Virus record (IMG/VR): IMGVR_UViG_3300005511_000085
Coordinates: 1-24,294 of that record
From: a virus
Reading direction: 5' to 3' (one strand)
DNA length: 24,294 nt
The position numbers and the translations under genes are program-made. How positions within the stretch are numbered: position 1 is the stretch's first letter; each line of letters opens with the position of its first letter. Below are positions 7,914 to 14,928 of the stretch, in pieces. Under the pieces are notes generated by a model. The model worked only from the letters and a program-made list of their open reading frames with translations, had not been told where the DNA came from and ran no database searches.

Positions 7914-8047
7914 AGGACGCGATGGCCGACGTGGCGCTCGTCTTTCATTGGCGCCCTGAGGACATGTTCCCCATGCCCATGGGCGAGCTGATGGACTGGC
8001 GCGAGCGCGCCCGCCGGCGCTACGCCCCCAGCAAAGACGACGACTGA
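7530..8047 (+). CDS. E+E' fusion made by -1 ribosomal frameshift
   Basis: The heptamer T TTT TTG occupies 7865-7871 and is in the correct register: zero-frame codons are AGT TTT TTG. A slip of one base back moves the ribosome into the frame that continues AEEIAAGRGLAERVEDAMADV and stops at 8045-8047. The product would be 172 aa, sharing the first 114 residues with E. P2 uses the same slippery sequence between E and E', and the 3' partner here has the conserved gpE' text (ALVFHWRPEDMFPM, ELMDWRERARRR). The slip is inferred from sequence and from P2; the efficiency is unknown and I see only weak pairing just downstream. Confidence 0.85.
7865..7871 (+). promoter_or_regulatory. Slippery heptamer for -1 frameshifting
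   Basis: TTTTTTG in the register T TTT TTG, 43 bases before the E stop codon. It is the same slippery sequence used at the E/E' junction of P2, and the two overlapping frames are in the required -1 relation. Confidence 0.85.
7922..8047 (+). CDS. E' segment (Phage_P2_GpE family, 41 aa if started independently)
   Basis: This is the -1-frame half of the tail chaperone. It is listed separately because gene callers often give it its own ATG at 7922, yielding a 41-aa protein starting MADVALVFHWRPEDM. The text matches the short Phage_P2_GpE family, in which a Trp-rich segment is followed by a basic helix. No ribosome-binding site precedes 7922, so production as the C-terminal part of the frameshift fusion is more likely. 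By analogy with lambda gpGT, the added domain would recruit the tail tube or tape measure. Confidence 0.65.
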   Translation: MADVALVFHWRPEDMFPMPMGELMDWRERARRRYAPSKDDD

Positions 8048-8066
8048 CCGACACATCCGATCCGCC

Positions 8067-10730
8067 ATGGCCTCCCCCCTCATCCTCAAACTCATCCTGG
8101 CCGGGGCGGCCAAGGCCGCGGCCGAGCTGAAGCCGCTCGACAAGCAGAGCCGCGCCGCCGCGGCGGGCCTGAAGCAATCGCGCGACGCGCTCAAGATGCT
8201 CAACGGGCAGCTGGGCCAGATCGACGGGATTCGAAAATACCAAGCGGCCCTCACCAGCCAGGGCAACGGCCTCAAGGTGCTGCGCGCCAATCTCGACAGC
8301 GTCACGCGCACCTACGGCGCGAACAGCGACCAGGCGCGCGCACTGCAGGCGCAGGTGTCGAAAGCCACCGCGGCCTACGACAAGCAACGCAACGCGCTCT
8401 TTCAGCTGCGCTCGGCGGCAACGTCGAGCGGCATCAAGAACCTCACGGCCGATCAGAGCCGACTGCGCAGCGAAGTCACCTCGACGAATGCGGCCATCGC
8501 ACAGCAGAAGGCGCGGCTGGAGACGCTGGCGCACCTGAGCGCGCGAAAGGCACAGGCGAAGGAAACCTACGGCAAGACGCACGCCGTCGTGGGCAGTCTC
8601 GCAATGGCCGGCGCTGCGGGCGTCGGTACGGCCTACGGCATCCGCCGTGCGGTCAATGAGCCGCTGCACCAGGTGCGCGAGTACGACACCACCGCGCAGC
8701 GCATCGCCGCCTTGGGCATGAAGCCCGAGGACACCAAGCACGCCGTGGACTACGCCAAGCGCATGAAGACCTTTGGCACCAGCACCAACGACAACCTCGG
8801 GTTGATGCTGGATGCGACCACCGCCTTTGCCGACGTGCATCACGCCGAGATGGTCATGCCCACGCTGGCAAAGATGAAGTTCGCCAACAAAGCCATGTTC
8901 GGCGCCGAGAAGGGTGAGGACAACGAACGCAAGTTCATGGACATGCTGCGCGTCATCGAAATGCGCAACGGCCTCTCCAGCGAGCAGACCTTCAAGGATC
9001 AGGCCGACAAGGTGCAGCGCGTCATCACCGCCACGGGTGGGCGCATCGGCCCCGAGGAATGGCTGAACTTCATCAAGACCGGCGGCATTGCCGCCAAAGG
9101 CTTGAGCGATTCGGCCATGTACTACCAGCTCGAAGCGCTCGTGAGCGAAATGGGGGGCAACCGCGTGGGCACCGCCACGATGTCGGCCTACCAGAACCTC
9201 TACCAGGGCCGCACCACGAAGCGCGCCGCGCAGAACATCGAGGCGCTGGGCCTGATCGGCGACCCGTCGAAGGTCAAGCACGACAAGGCCGGCCAAATGT
9301 CGTACCTCAACCCCGGCGCGCTGAAGGGTGGCGACCTCTTCCGCACCAACCAGTTCGAATGGATGGAAAAGGTGCTGCTGCCCGCCATGGCCGCGAAGGG
9401 CATCACCGGCGAGCAAGAGATCATCGACAAGATCGGCAGCATCTTCAGCAACCGCACGGCATCCAACCTGTTCGCGACCATGTATCAGCAACGCGAGCAG
9501 ATCCACAAGAACGCGCGCCTCAACGCGGGCGCCGACGGCATCCAGCAGTTGGACGCCAAGGCGCGCGAGATCATCAGCGGTAAGGAAGTGGACACGATGG
9601 CCCGCTTTCACGATGCCATGTTCGAGGCCGGCAAAGCCATCCTGCCGACGTACACGAGCCTGCTCAACACGGCAGCGAATGCGCTGCAGGGCATCACGAG
9701 GTTCGCCCAGGAAAACCCGGTGCTGGCCTCCTACATCGGGAAAGCCGTGCTGTGGGTCGGTCTGCTGGCCGCCGGCTTCGGCGCGCTCTCCCTGGGCGCC
9801 GCCGCGCTGCTCGGCCCGTTCGCCATCGTTCGGTACGGCTTGGGCCTCTTCGGCGTCAAGGCGGCCGTGCTGTCGCCTGTGCTGACGCTGGTCGGGCGCG
9901 TGATCGGCGGCGTGGCCTCGGCGGTGCTGTGGCTCGGCCGCGCGCTGCTGATGAATCCGATTGGTCTGGCAGTCACCGGCATCGCAACGGCGGCCTTTCT
10001 GATCTATCGCTACTGGGGGCCAATCAGCGGATTTTTCAGCGACCTATGGGATCGCGCGAAAGCCGCGTTCTCGACCTTCTGGCAGTACCTCGGCGGCAGC
10101 ATGCCCGCGGCGCTGGCAACCGTGGGCGCTGCGATCCTGAACTGGTCGCCGATCGGTCTGTTTTATCGGGCGTTCGCACAGGTCATGGAGTGGTTCGACA
10201 TCGAGCTGCCAGCCAAATTCACGACGTTCGGAGCGCAGGTCATGCAGGGGCTGGTGAACGGCATCACCAGCGGGCTCGGAGCCGTACAGGACGCGATCAG
10301 CGGCGCCGCCGAGTCGACGCTGACGTGGTTCAAGGAAAAGCTCGGCATCCGCAGCCCCTCGCGCGTCTTCATGGAGGCCGGCGGCTTCATCGTGGAAGGC
10401 GCGGCCATCGGCATCGACAGGTCGTTGCCGATGCTGCGCGCTGCAGCGTTGGGATTGGCTGGAGCCACCACGACCGCGCTGCCGGCCATGGCGAATCAGC
10501 TTCCGCTCGCCCCGGACAGCTTCGACCTCCGCCCCCCGCTTACCGCGGCGCCTGGCGGCCGAGCCGGCGGGAGTGTCGTCGTGCAGGGCGACACCATCAA
10601 CATCCATATCACCGCAGGCCCTGGCACCGACGCCCAGGCTCTTGCCCGTGCCGTGCGCGCCGAGCTGGACAAGCGAGACGCCGAGAAGCGTGCACGCGTG
10701 CGCGGTGCTTTCATCGACTACGACAACTGA
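8067..10730 (+). CDS. T: Tail tape measure protein T
   Basis: The longest protein here, 887 aa (P2 gpT about 815 aa), in the fixed position after the E/E' chaperone. The first 170 residues are coiled coil, rich in Lys/Gln/Ala (LKPLDKQSRAAAAGLKQSR). The middle carries the family's EMRNGLSSEQTFKDQADKVQ and MYYQLEALVSEMGGNR segments. Residues about 545-650 are strongly hydrophobic, with several potential membrane-spanning stretches around VLWVGLLAAGFGALSLGA and LGRALLMNPIGLAVTGIA. The IRSPSRVFMEAGGFI motif near residue 765 is typical of phage tape measures. It sets tail length and may enter the host membrane on infection. The next gene, U, begins 8 bases after its stop. Confidence 0.95.
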   Translation: MASPLILKLILAGAAKAAAELKPLDKQSRAAAAGLKQSRDALKMLNGQLGQIDGIRKYQAALTSQGNGLKVLRANLDSVTRTYGANSDQARALQAQVSKATAAYDKQRNALFQLRSAATSSGIKNLTADQSRLRSEVTSTNAAIAQQKARLETLAHLSARKAQAKETYGKTHAVVGSLAMAGAAGVGTAYGIRRAVNEPLHQVREYDTTAQRIAALGMKPEDTKHAVDYAKRMKTFGTSTNDNLGLMLDATTAFADVHHAEMVMPTLAKMKFANKAMFGAEKGEDNERKFMDMLRVIEMRNGLSSEQTFKDQADKVQRVITATGGRIGPEEWLNFIKTGGIAAKGLSDSAMYYQLEALVSEMGGNRVGTATMSAYQNLYQGRTTKRAAQNIEALGLIGDPSKVKHDKAGQMSYLNPGALKGGDLFRTNQFEWMEKVLLPAMAAKGITGEQEIIDKIGSIFSNRTASNLFATMYQQREQIHKNARLNAGADGIQQLDAKAREIISGKEVDTMARFHDAMFEAGKAILPTYTSLLNTAANALQGITRFAQENPVLASYIGKAVLWVGLLAAGFGALSLGAAALLGPFAIVRYGLGLFGVKAAVLSPVLTLVGRVIGGVASAVLWLGRALLMNPIGLAVTGIATAAFLIYRYWGPISGFFSDLWDRAKAAFSTFWQYLGGSMPAALATVGAAILNWSPIGLFYRAFAQVMEWFDIELPAKFTTFGAQVMQGLVNGITSGLGAVQDAISGAAESTLTWFKEKLGIRSPSRVFMEAGGFIVEGAAIGIDRSLPMLRAAALGLAGATTTALPAMANQLPLAPDSFDLRPPLTAAPGGRAGGSVVVQGDTINIHITAGPGTDAQALARAVRAELDKRDAEKRARVRGAFIDYDN

Positions 10731-10738
10731 GATCCGCC

Positions 10739-11230
10739 ATGCTGTGCCTCGGCCTCTTCGTGTTCTCGCTCGACACCCTGAGCTATCAAGAGCTGCAGCG
10801 TCGCAGCAGCTGGAAGCACGCCTCACAGGCGCTCGTCGGTGCACGCAACGCGACGCAGTACCTCGGGCCAGGCGACGACATCATCACTCTGAGCGGTACC
10901 GTCGTGCCCGAGTTCGCGGGCGTGCCTGCAAGCCTCTCGGTGCTGCGGCTGATGGCCGATCAGGGCGCCGCGTGGGTGCTTGTCGAAGGCACCGGCACGA
11001 TCTATGGCGCCTTCGTCATCACCGAGCTGCAGGAAACAAAGACGCTGTTCTTTGTCGACGGCGAGCCGCGCCGCATCGAGTTCACACTGACGCTGCAGCG
11101 CGTGGACCAGGACGCGGAAGAGACAGCCGAGCAAATGCTCGCGGACAGCATGGGTGACCTCGGCGCGCTTCTGCAGGATGCAGCCAACAATATGGGCCAA
11201 TCGCTGGGCGTCAGCTTCAGCGAGACCTGA
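10739..11230 (+). CDS. U: Tail terminator/tail protein U (P2 gpU-like)
   Basis: A 163-aa protein (P2 gpU about 159 aa) starting MLCLGLFVFSLDTLSYQEL. The opening FSLDTLSYQELQRRSSWKHA segment, the GARNATQYLGPGDDIITLSG region and GTIYGAFVITELQETKT are hallmarks of the family. P2 gpU is required for tail assembly together with gpD. The longer open frame upstream in this phase lies over T and is a shadow. Two bases separate its stop from the D start, so the two are co-translated. Confidence 0.95.
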   Translation: MLCLGLFVFSLDTLSYQELQRRSSWKHASQALVGARNATQYLGPGDDIITLSGTVVPEFAGVPASLSVLRLMADQGAAWVLVEGTGTIYGAFVITELQETKTLFFVDGEPRRIEFTLTLQRVDQDAEETAEQMLADSMGDLGALLQDAANNMGQSLGVSFSET

Positions 11231-11232
11231 AC

Positions 11233-12390
11233 ATGTCCGACGTCGAGACCATCGCCGACTCGCTGCCCACCGTCGCAGTCAGCACCACCGCGCCGGGCGT
11301 CCGCCGCGTCGCGGCTCACCTCACGCCGATCTGGCGAATCACCGTCAACGGTACGAACGTGTCGGAGCGCATCCGACCACGGTTCGTGCGACTCACGATC
11401 ACCGATGACCGGCAGAACGACGCAGACGAAATCGAGCTGGTCGTCAGCGACCATGACGGGGCCGTGCAGCTGCCCGACACCGGCGACACCGTCGAACTTG
11501 CGATTGGTTGGCGTGCCGAGCCGAACGCGGCGCCCTATCGCCAGCTCACTACCGAGGAAATGGGCTTTCCAGTCGGCCTGGTGGACAAAGGAAAGTACTC
11601 CGTGCAGGCCGTCGAGTACTCCGGCACGCCTGACGAAATCACAATTCGCGCCCGCGCCGCCAATCTGCTCGACGGCCTGCGCACACTGCGAGATCAGTCG
11701 TGGCATGACACGACGGTCGGCGCCATTGTCGGCAGCGTGGCGAAGCGCAACGGCATCGAGGCGAACGTGGCGAAGGAAGTCGCATCGCGCAAGGTCAAGC
11801 ATGCCGACCAGTTGAGCGAGTCCGATGCGTCATTTCTTCGCCGGCTCGCGCAGACCTATGACTGCATCTGCACCGTGAAGAACGGAAAACTGCTGTTCAG
11901 CCAGAAGCGGCTCGCGCGCACGCCCAGCGGCAAGGTGTTGGCGCCCGTGGTCATCACCCGACAGGACGGTGACCAGCACCGCTGGAGCCGCGCCGACCGC
12001 GACGCTTACAGCGGCGTGAAGGCCTGGTGGAACAACATCAAGACCGGCCACCGCAGCAGCGTGATTGCTGGCGTGAGCGGACGCGCGAAGGAATTGCGAA
12101 CGACCTTCGCTAGTCAGGAGGATGCACTTGCCGCGGCGCGCGCGGAGTGGCTACGCATCCAGCGCGGGATCTTTGACTTCGAGATCACGCTGGCGTACGG
12201 CCGCGCGGACATCACACCGCAGCGACCAGCGCGCGTGGTGGGCTACAAGCCGCAGATCGATGAGACGCCGTGGATCGTCACGCGGCTGCGGCACTCGCTC
12301 GACAGCGGCGGTTTTGTCAGCCAAATCACCCTGGAGACTGAGCAAGCCGAGGGCGTTGAAGGGCAGGAAGGAGCGGGCGGAGAAAGCTGA
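11233..12390 (+). CDS. D: Tail hub protein D (P2 late control gene D-like)
   Basis: A 385-aa protein (P2 gpD about 387 aa) of the Phage_GPD/VgrG-like hub family; the trimer joins the spike V to the tube. The conserved block ITIRARAANLLDGLRTLR followed by WHDTTVGAIVGSVAKRNGIE, then LSESDASFLRRLAQTYDC, is unmistakable. The C-terminal end is highly charged. It is the last gene of the late tail operon. Unlike P2, where the activator gene ogr follows D, here D is followed by a short gap and then genes on the opposite strand; ogr has moved to the early operon. Confidence 0.95.
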   Translation: MSDVETIADSLPTVAVSTTAPGVRRVAAHLTPIWRITVNGTNVSERIRPRFVRLTITDDRQNDADEIELVVSDHDGAVQLPDTGDTVELAIGWRAEPNAAPYRQLTTEEMGFPVGLVDKGKYSVQAVEYSGTPDEITIRARAANLLDGLRTLRDQSWHDTTVGAIVGSVAKRNGIEANVAKEVASRKVKHADQLSESDASFLRRLAQTYDCICTVKNGKLLFSQKRLARTPSGKVLAPVVITRQDGDQHRWSRADRDAYSGVKAWWNNIKTGHRSSVIAGVSGRAKELRTTFASQEDALAAARAEWLRIQRGIFDFEITLAYGRADITPQRPARVVGYKPQIDETPWIVTRLRHSLDSGGFVSQITLETEQAEGVEGQEGAGGES

Positions 12391-12412
12391 ATCCAGCAGC
12401 TCCAAACTAGCT

Positions 12413-12445
12413 AAGGCTTGCCCCGGGCCTTGCAGTTTCCTTTTT
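12413..12445 (+). terminator. Possible terminator of the tail operon
   Basis: AAGGC at 12413-12417 can pair with GCCTT at 12427-12431, and a T/C-rich stretch follows (TTTCCTTTTT, 12436-12445). The stem is short and the T tract begins 4 bases late, so this is a weak candidate. A terminator is expected here because the tail operon meets the converging HNH gene. Confidence 0.35.
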
Positions 12446-12480
12446 CAAAGTTCCCGTCCGATCCCTCGCCAGCAATCCAC

Positions 12481-13593
12481 CTACCGAATCGTCCGCTTCC
12501 TTTGGTACTGCACGAATTGCATGGCCAACGACGAAGCGATTTTGCTTAGGTGGTCTTCTGTAAGCACGTCACCTTCGTTCGCTCCACATTCGCGAAATGC
12601 GCGATCAACCATTTCAGCAGTCGCTCGACTGGTCTCTGCCTTACTGAACTTCTCCAACATCGTCTCGAGAATTGGCGATGCTGAGGCAGATACTTGATCC
12701 GGTTGACAATGCTTGTAGTCGAAGATCGATGCCACCATTGCTTGGTCAAAGGGAAGGTTCAGATCCAACTCTAGGACCTGACTCGTGCGAGGGTCGATGA
12801 AGTAACTTGCGTGGACAGTGGGGCCGTTATATTCCCGTGCAAGCTGAACCACCACCCGCCTCCAGCCAAAGAACTCGACATAGCCAAGTAGCTGCCCTGC
12901 TGTTCCCACATTGCTCACGGCGACGCAATGCAAAGGGACTCCAAGCGGCCTATTCACCAGAGGATCGGGCTCATTGAGATAGCCAAAGCAAGCTTTCGCC
13001 GTTGTGTTGGTGAGATATTCCCTCGCCTCTGTGCAAGCAGTAGCTGGCACGCCTTGCAAAGCTGCCCAGCACAAGGCGCTCTTCACAATGGAGCGACCCG
13101 CGAGCGAGCCGCCGAACTCCGCGGAGATGTTGAGGTACTCGTCAAGAAGATCGTTGCTTACTTGCGCAGCGTCCATCACGCGCTCAACATCCAACTTGGG
13201 ATATTTTCGGGCGAGCTGCTTGACCATGACTCGCGCCTCGTCCATCGACCGCGCGCGTATTTCATATGAGATACCGCCGGAGACTGGCGACGACTTGAAA
13301 CTCGGACGCACTGCCGTCATCGACCGTCCGGGGTGAAGAAGCAGTTCGCCTCCACTCTCGGTTTTAACCTTCTCCGCAGGCGCAGGGCCTCGATCTCGGC
13401 TGACGTCAAAGGCAACGCTGAAAAAGTTGAGCTGCCTAGCCAACTCCGCGTCCCACTCTTCTCCAGCGGCGTTATTGCACGACCTGCAGAGCACGCCCCG
13501 TCGCTTGAGTTTGCCCCCCACTGATGCTGGAATGATGTGCTCATCTGAATCATTGCTCGGATCGATATCGCACAGACAAATTACACAGTTCAT
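12481..13593 (-). CDS. HNH nuclease-like accessory protein
   Basis: A 370-aa protein with an N-terminal zinc-stabilised HNH-type motif (HNH_5-like): C3-x2-C6, then D17-E18-H19 (SDEHIIPASVGG), then C36-x2-C39-N40. H19 and the CN that closes the motif are the presumed metal-binding/catalytic elements. The remaining 300 residues are unlike any domain I recognise. They are mixed alpha/beta, with an aromatic core YVEFFGWRRVVVQLAREY, and may be a sensor or target-binding region. The ribosome-binding site AAGGAG (13604-13609) lies 10 bases before the ATG. G+C is visibly lower than in neighbouring genes, suggesting recent acquisition. It is on the repressor strand, behind the exported-protein gene, the typical place of prophage cargo. 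It could be a defence effector, a homing-type nuclease or a nicking accessory factor; sequence alone does not decide. Confidence 0.85.
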   Translation of the reverse strand: MNCVICLCDIDPSNDSDEHIIPASVGGKLKRRGVLCRSCNNAAGEEWDAELARQLNFFSVAFDVSRDRGPAPAEKVKTESGGELLLHPGRSMTAVRPSFKSSPVSGGISYEIRARSMDEARVMVKQLARKYPKLDVERVMDAAQVSNDLLDEYLNISAEFGGSLAGRSIVKSALCWAALQGVPATACTEAREYLTNTTAKACFGYLNEPDPLVNRPLGVPLHCVAVSNVGTAGQLLGYVEFFGWRRVVVQLAREYNGPTVHASYFIDPRTSQVLELDLNLPFDQAMVASIFDYKHCQPDQVSASASPILETMLEKFSKAETSRATAEMVDRAFRECGANEGDVLTEDHLSKIASSLAMQFVQYQRKRTIR

Positions 13594-13609
13594 CGCATAT
13601 GGTCTCCTT
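13590..13609 (-). promoter_or_regulatory. HNH ribosome-binding site with overlapping two-codon mini-ORF
   Basis: The site AAGGAG (13604-13609) is optimally spaced (5 bases) from an ATG at 13598 that encodes only Met-Arg-stop (ATG CGA TGA). It is 10 bases from the real HNH start at 13593. The stop of the mini-ORF overlaps the HNH ATG, so ribosomes may start twice or restart. Confidence 0.4.
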
Positions 13610-13683
13610 GCCGTCAGTTGAAATGAAAAGTATCGATTCGAACAGCCGAACAGAGTGCAACGAGTTTCGTTAAATGAATGTCA

Positions 13684-14142
13684 TCAACGAGGCGCCGTGC
13701 AATGGCCGTGCCCATTCACCAAGAAGTTTGAAGTGCGATCTCGAGGGATCCACTGGCTGCCGCGCCGCACCAGACTGAAGGCGCTCGTCAGAGGGCAAAG
13801 CTGATTCACGATGGAAGTGGGCTCTGTCGTGTAGAGCCGATAGTCAATGTCGCCTCGGCGCAGTGTCGGGTCAAGCTTCACGTCATCTGCGGACATGCGC
13901 CCAGCATCCACCCTGTTGACACGTATGCCGAGCATTTTCAAACGCTCGCCCAAATTGGCATACGACATGTTGCGATCAGTCATCGGTACGCTCGCGAGCA
14001 GCTTATCGATCTGCGTTGCATCGCTTGTAAGGCCGTCCGACCAAATGGCGTCCTTGGCTCGGATCGCCTTCTGCGCGTGGGCAAACGGCATAGCGACGAT
14101 CAACGTGCCAGCGAGGGCCAGCACGCAAGCAATTCCTCTCAT
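13684..14142 (-). CDS. Exported protein of unknown function (prophage cargo)
   Basis: A 152-aa protein beginning MRGIACVLALAGTLIVAM. This is a classical signal peptide: one Arg, a hydrophobic core, then FAHAQ with probable cleavage after AHA (about residue 23). The start at 14142 is preferred over an ATG nine codons upstream because AGGAGG lies at 14147-14152, four bases before it. The mature part contains a Lys/Asp-rich region, RRGDIDYRLYTTEPTSIVNQ and two cysteines (one in NQLCPLTS, one in GHGHCTAP at the C-terminus) that could form a disulphide in the periplasm. I recognise no family. It sits between the repressor and the HNH gene, on the same strand. Small exported proteins expressed from lysogens often alter the envelope or block superinfection; that role here is only a guess from context. 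Confidence 0.75.
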   Translation of the reverse strand: MRGIACVLALAGTLIVAMPFAHAQKAIRAKDAIWSDGLTSDATQIDKLLASVPMTDRNMSYANLGERLKMLGIRVNRVDAGRMSADDVKLDPTLRRGDIDYRLYTTEPTSIVNQLCPLTSAFSLVRRGSQWIPRDRTSNFLVNGHGHCTAPR

Positions 14143-14183
14143 CAAGCCTCCTAGTCTGCCGCCTCCCATGCGGCTTCACTTAT

Positions 14184-14223
14184 CTTGCTGAACGTCCACC
14201 GGACGCACATCCAGAGCAGCAAG
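14184..14223 (-). repeat. Nested inverted repeat after the repressor gene
   Basis: CTTGCTG (14184-14190) pairs with CAGCAAG (14217-14223), and inside it CGTCC (14193-14197) pairs with GGACG (14201-14205). In RNA of the minus strand this would be a two-part hairpin between the repressor stop and the exported-protein gene. There is no T tract, so it is more likely an mRNA stability or attenuating element than a terminator. Confidence 0.45.
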
Positions 14224-14229
14224 CCCAAT

Positions 14230-14571
14230 TTATCCGTTGGCCGCCTTCGGTTGCGCGAGCGCATCAAGAACACTGCGCGCTGCTGCGCGACCTCGCTCGT
14301 CCGCTGCGTTGTAGTTATCGAGCAGAGCGGACTCTTCCGGTGTCAACAAGCGCGCCGCGCCTGATCGAGCACCAAAAAGCACAAAAGTCACATCGATGCC
14401 GGTGCTCGCCAACTTCATCAGCACACCCGCGCCAGGCTCCACGAGCCCGCGCTCATAGCGACTCAGAAGCGCGCGCTGAATGGCGACCGCGTCGGCTAGG
14501 CCTTGCTGAGAAAGGCCGAGGCGGTCGCGCTCCTGCCGAAGCCTTTCGCCGCATTGAGCATCAAATGACAC
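14230..14571 (-). CDS. Prophage repressor, short XRE-type (C-like), GTG start
   Basis: A 113-aa protein with an N-terminal helix-turn-helix of the XRE/Cro-C1 family: GERLRQERDRLGLSQQGLADA, then IQRALLSRYERG, the recognition part lying near residues 20-42. The C-terminal half is short and helical (LTPEESALLDNYNAADERG) and would make a dimer. There is no LexA/S24 peptidase domain, so, as with P2 C, direct SOS cleavage is unlikely. I chose GTG at 14571 over ATG at 14625 because AAGGA stands 6 bases before it (14578-14582) and because the upstream extension would run through the operator. It is divergent from the early genes, with a dyad operator between them, and should maintain lysogeny and regulate itself. 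Confidence 0.9.
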   Translation of the reverse strand: MSFDAQCGERLRQERDRLGLSQQGLADAVAIQRALLSRYERGLVEPGAGVLMKLASTGIDVTFVLFGARSGAARLLTPEESALLDNYNAADERGRAAARSVLDALAQPKAANG

Positions 14572-14580
14572 AACTATTCC

Positions 14581-14609
14581 TTGACACTGAGCACTTTGAT
14601 GCTCAGAAT
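14581..14609 (+). promoter_or_regulatory. Early promoter
   Basis: TTGACA (14581-14586, perfect -35 consensus) is followed after 17 bases by CAGAAT (14604-14609, 4 of 6 matches to the -10 box). It points toward the early genes starting at 14649. The whole spacer is occupied by a perfect dyad, as expected for a repressed phage promoter. The -35 box also overlaps the repressor's ribosome-binding site on the other strand. Confidence 0.75.
14587..14606. promoter_or_regulatory. Repressor operator (perfect 7-bp dyad)
   Basis: CTGAGCA and TGCTCAG are perfect inverted repeats around a 6-base centre, filling the spacer of the early promoter. An 11-base match to one strand of this operator (TGAGCATCAAA) recurs at 14555-14565, at the beginning of the repressor gene. 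It may be a second, weaker site for autoregulation. A further imperfect dyad with a CCGTTCGG core occurs at 14624-14645, just before the first early gene. Confidence 0.75.
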
Positions 14610-14648
14610 CCGACGCCACACACATTAAACCGTTCGGATATTAATCGC

Positions 14649-14879
14649 ATGGCACATAGCGCCCTCCGCCGCCGCGGTCGCCCCGAGCTACCGCCCGCAG
14701 TTCGCATCGTCAACGAAGCGCCCATCGCCATGCGACTGGCGCCGGCCGAGAAGGAACGCACGCAGCAGCACGCGGCGCGTGAGGGACGATCCCTCGGCAA
14801 CTTCGCACGTCGCGTGTACCTGAAGGGCCTCGCGCAATACGAGGCTGAACTTGCGCAACCTGGCCGCGTCACGGCCTGA
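14649..14879 (+). CDS. Small early DNA-binding protein, ribbon-helix-helix-like
   Basis: A 76-aa basic protein starting MAHSALRRRGRPELPPAVR. Residues about 25-65 (IAMRLAPAEKERTQQHAARE and the following SLGNFARRVYLKGL) have the strand-helix-helix rhythm of Arc/CopG-type regulators. It is the first gene after the early promoter, the position of Cox or Apl in P2-like phages, so a role in lysis-lysogeny control is likely but unproven. No clear ribosome-binding site is seen. An upstream in-frame ATG at 14565 would require translation through the promoter and is unlikely. A repressor-proximal dyad at 14624-14645 could be its own site. Confidence 0.7.
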   Translation: MAHSALRRRGRPELPPAVRIVNEAPIAMRLAPAEKERTQQHAAREGRSLGNFARRVYLKGLAQYEAELAQPGRVTA

Positions 14880-14928
14880 CCATCCAAACACCGCTCACTA
14901 CAAGCCTTTGCCCGAAGGACTCTCGACC

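Noticed and set aside
7344-9611. A 755-codon minus-strand open frame over E and T
   Set aside because: Antisense to the confidently identified chaperone and tape measure; no recognisable domain.
14565-14648. Upstream ATG for the first early gene
   Set aside because: It lies before the -35 box and operator, so the early transcript would not contain it.
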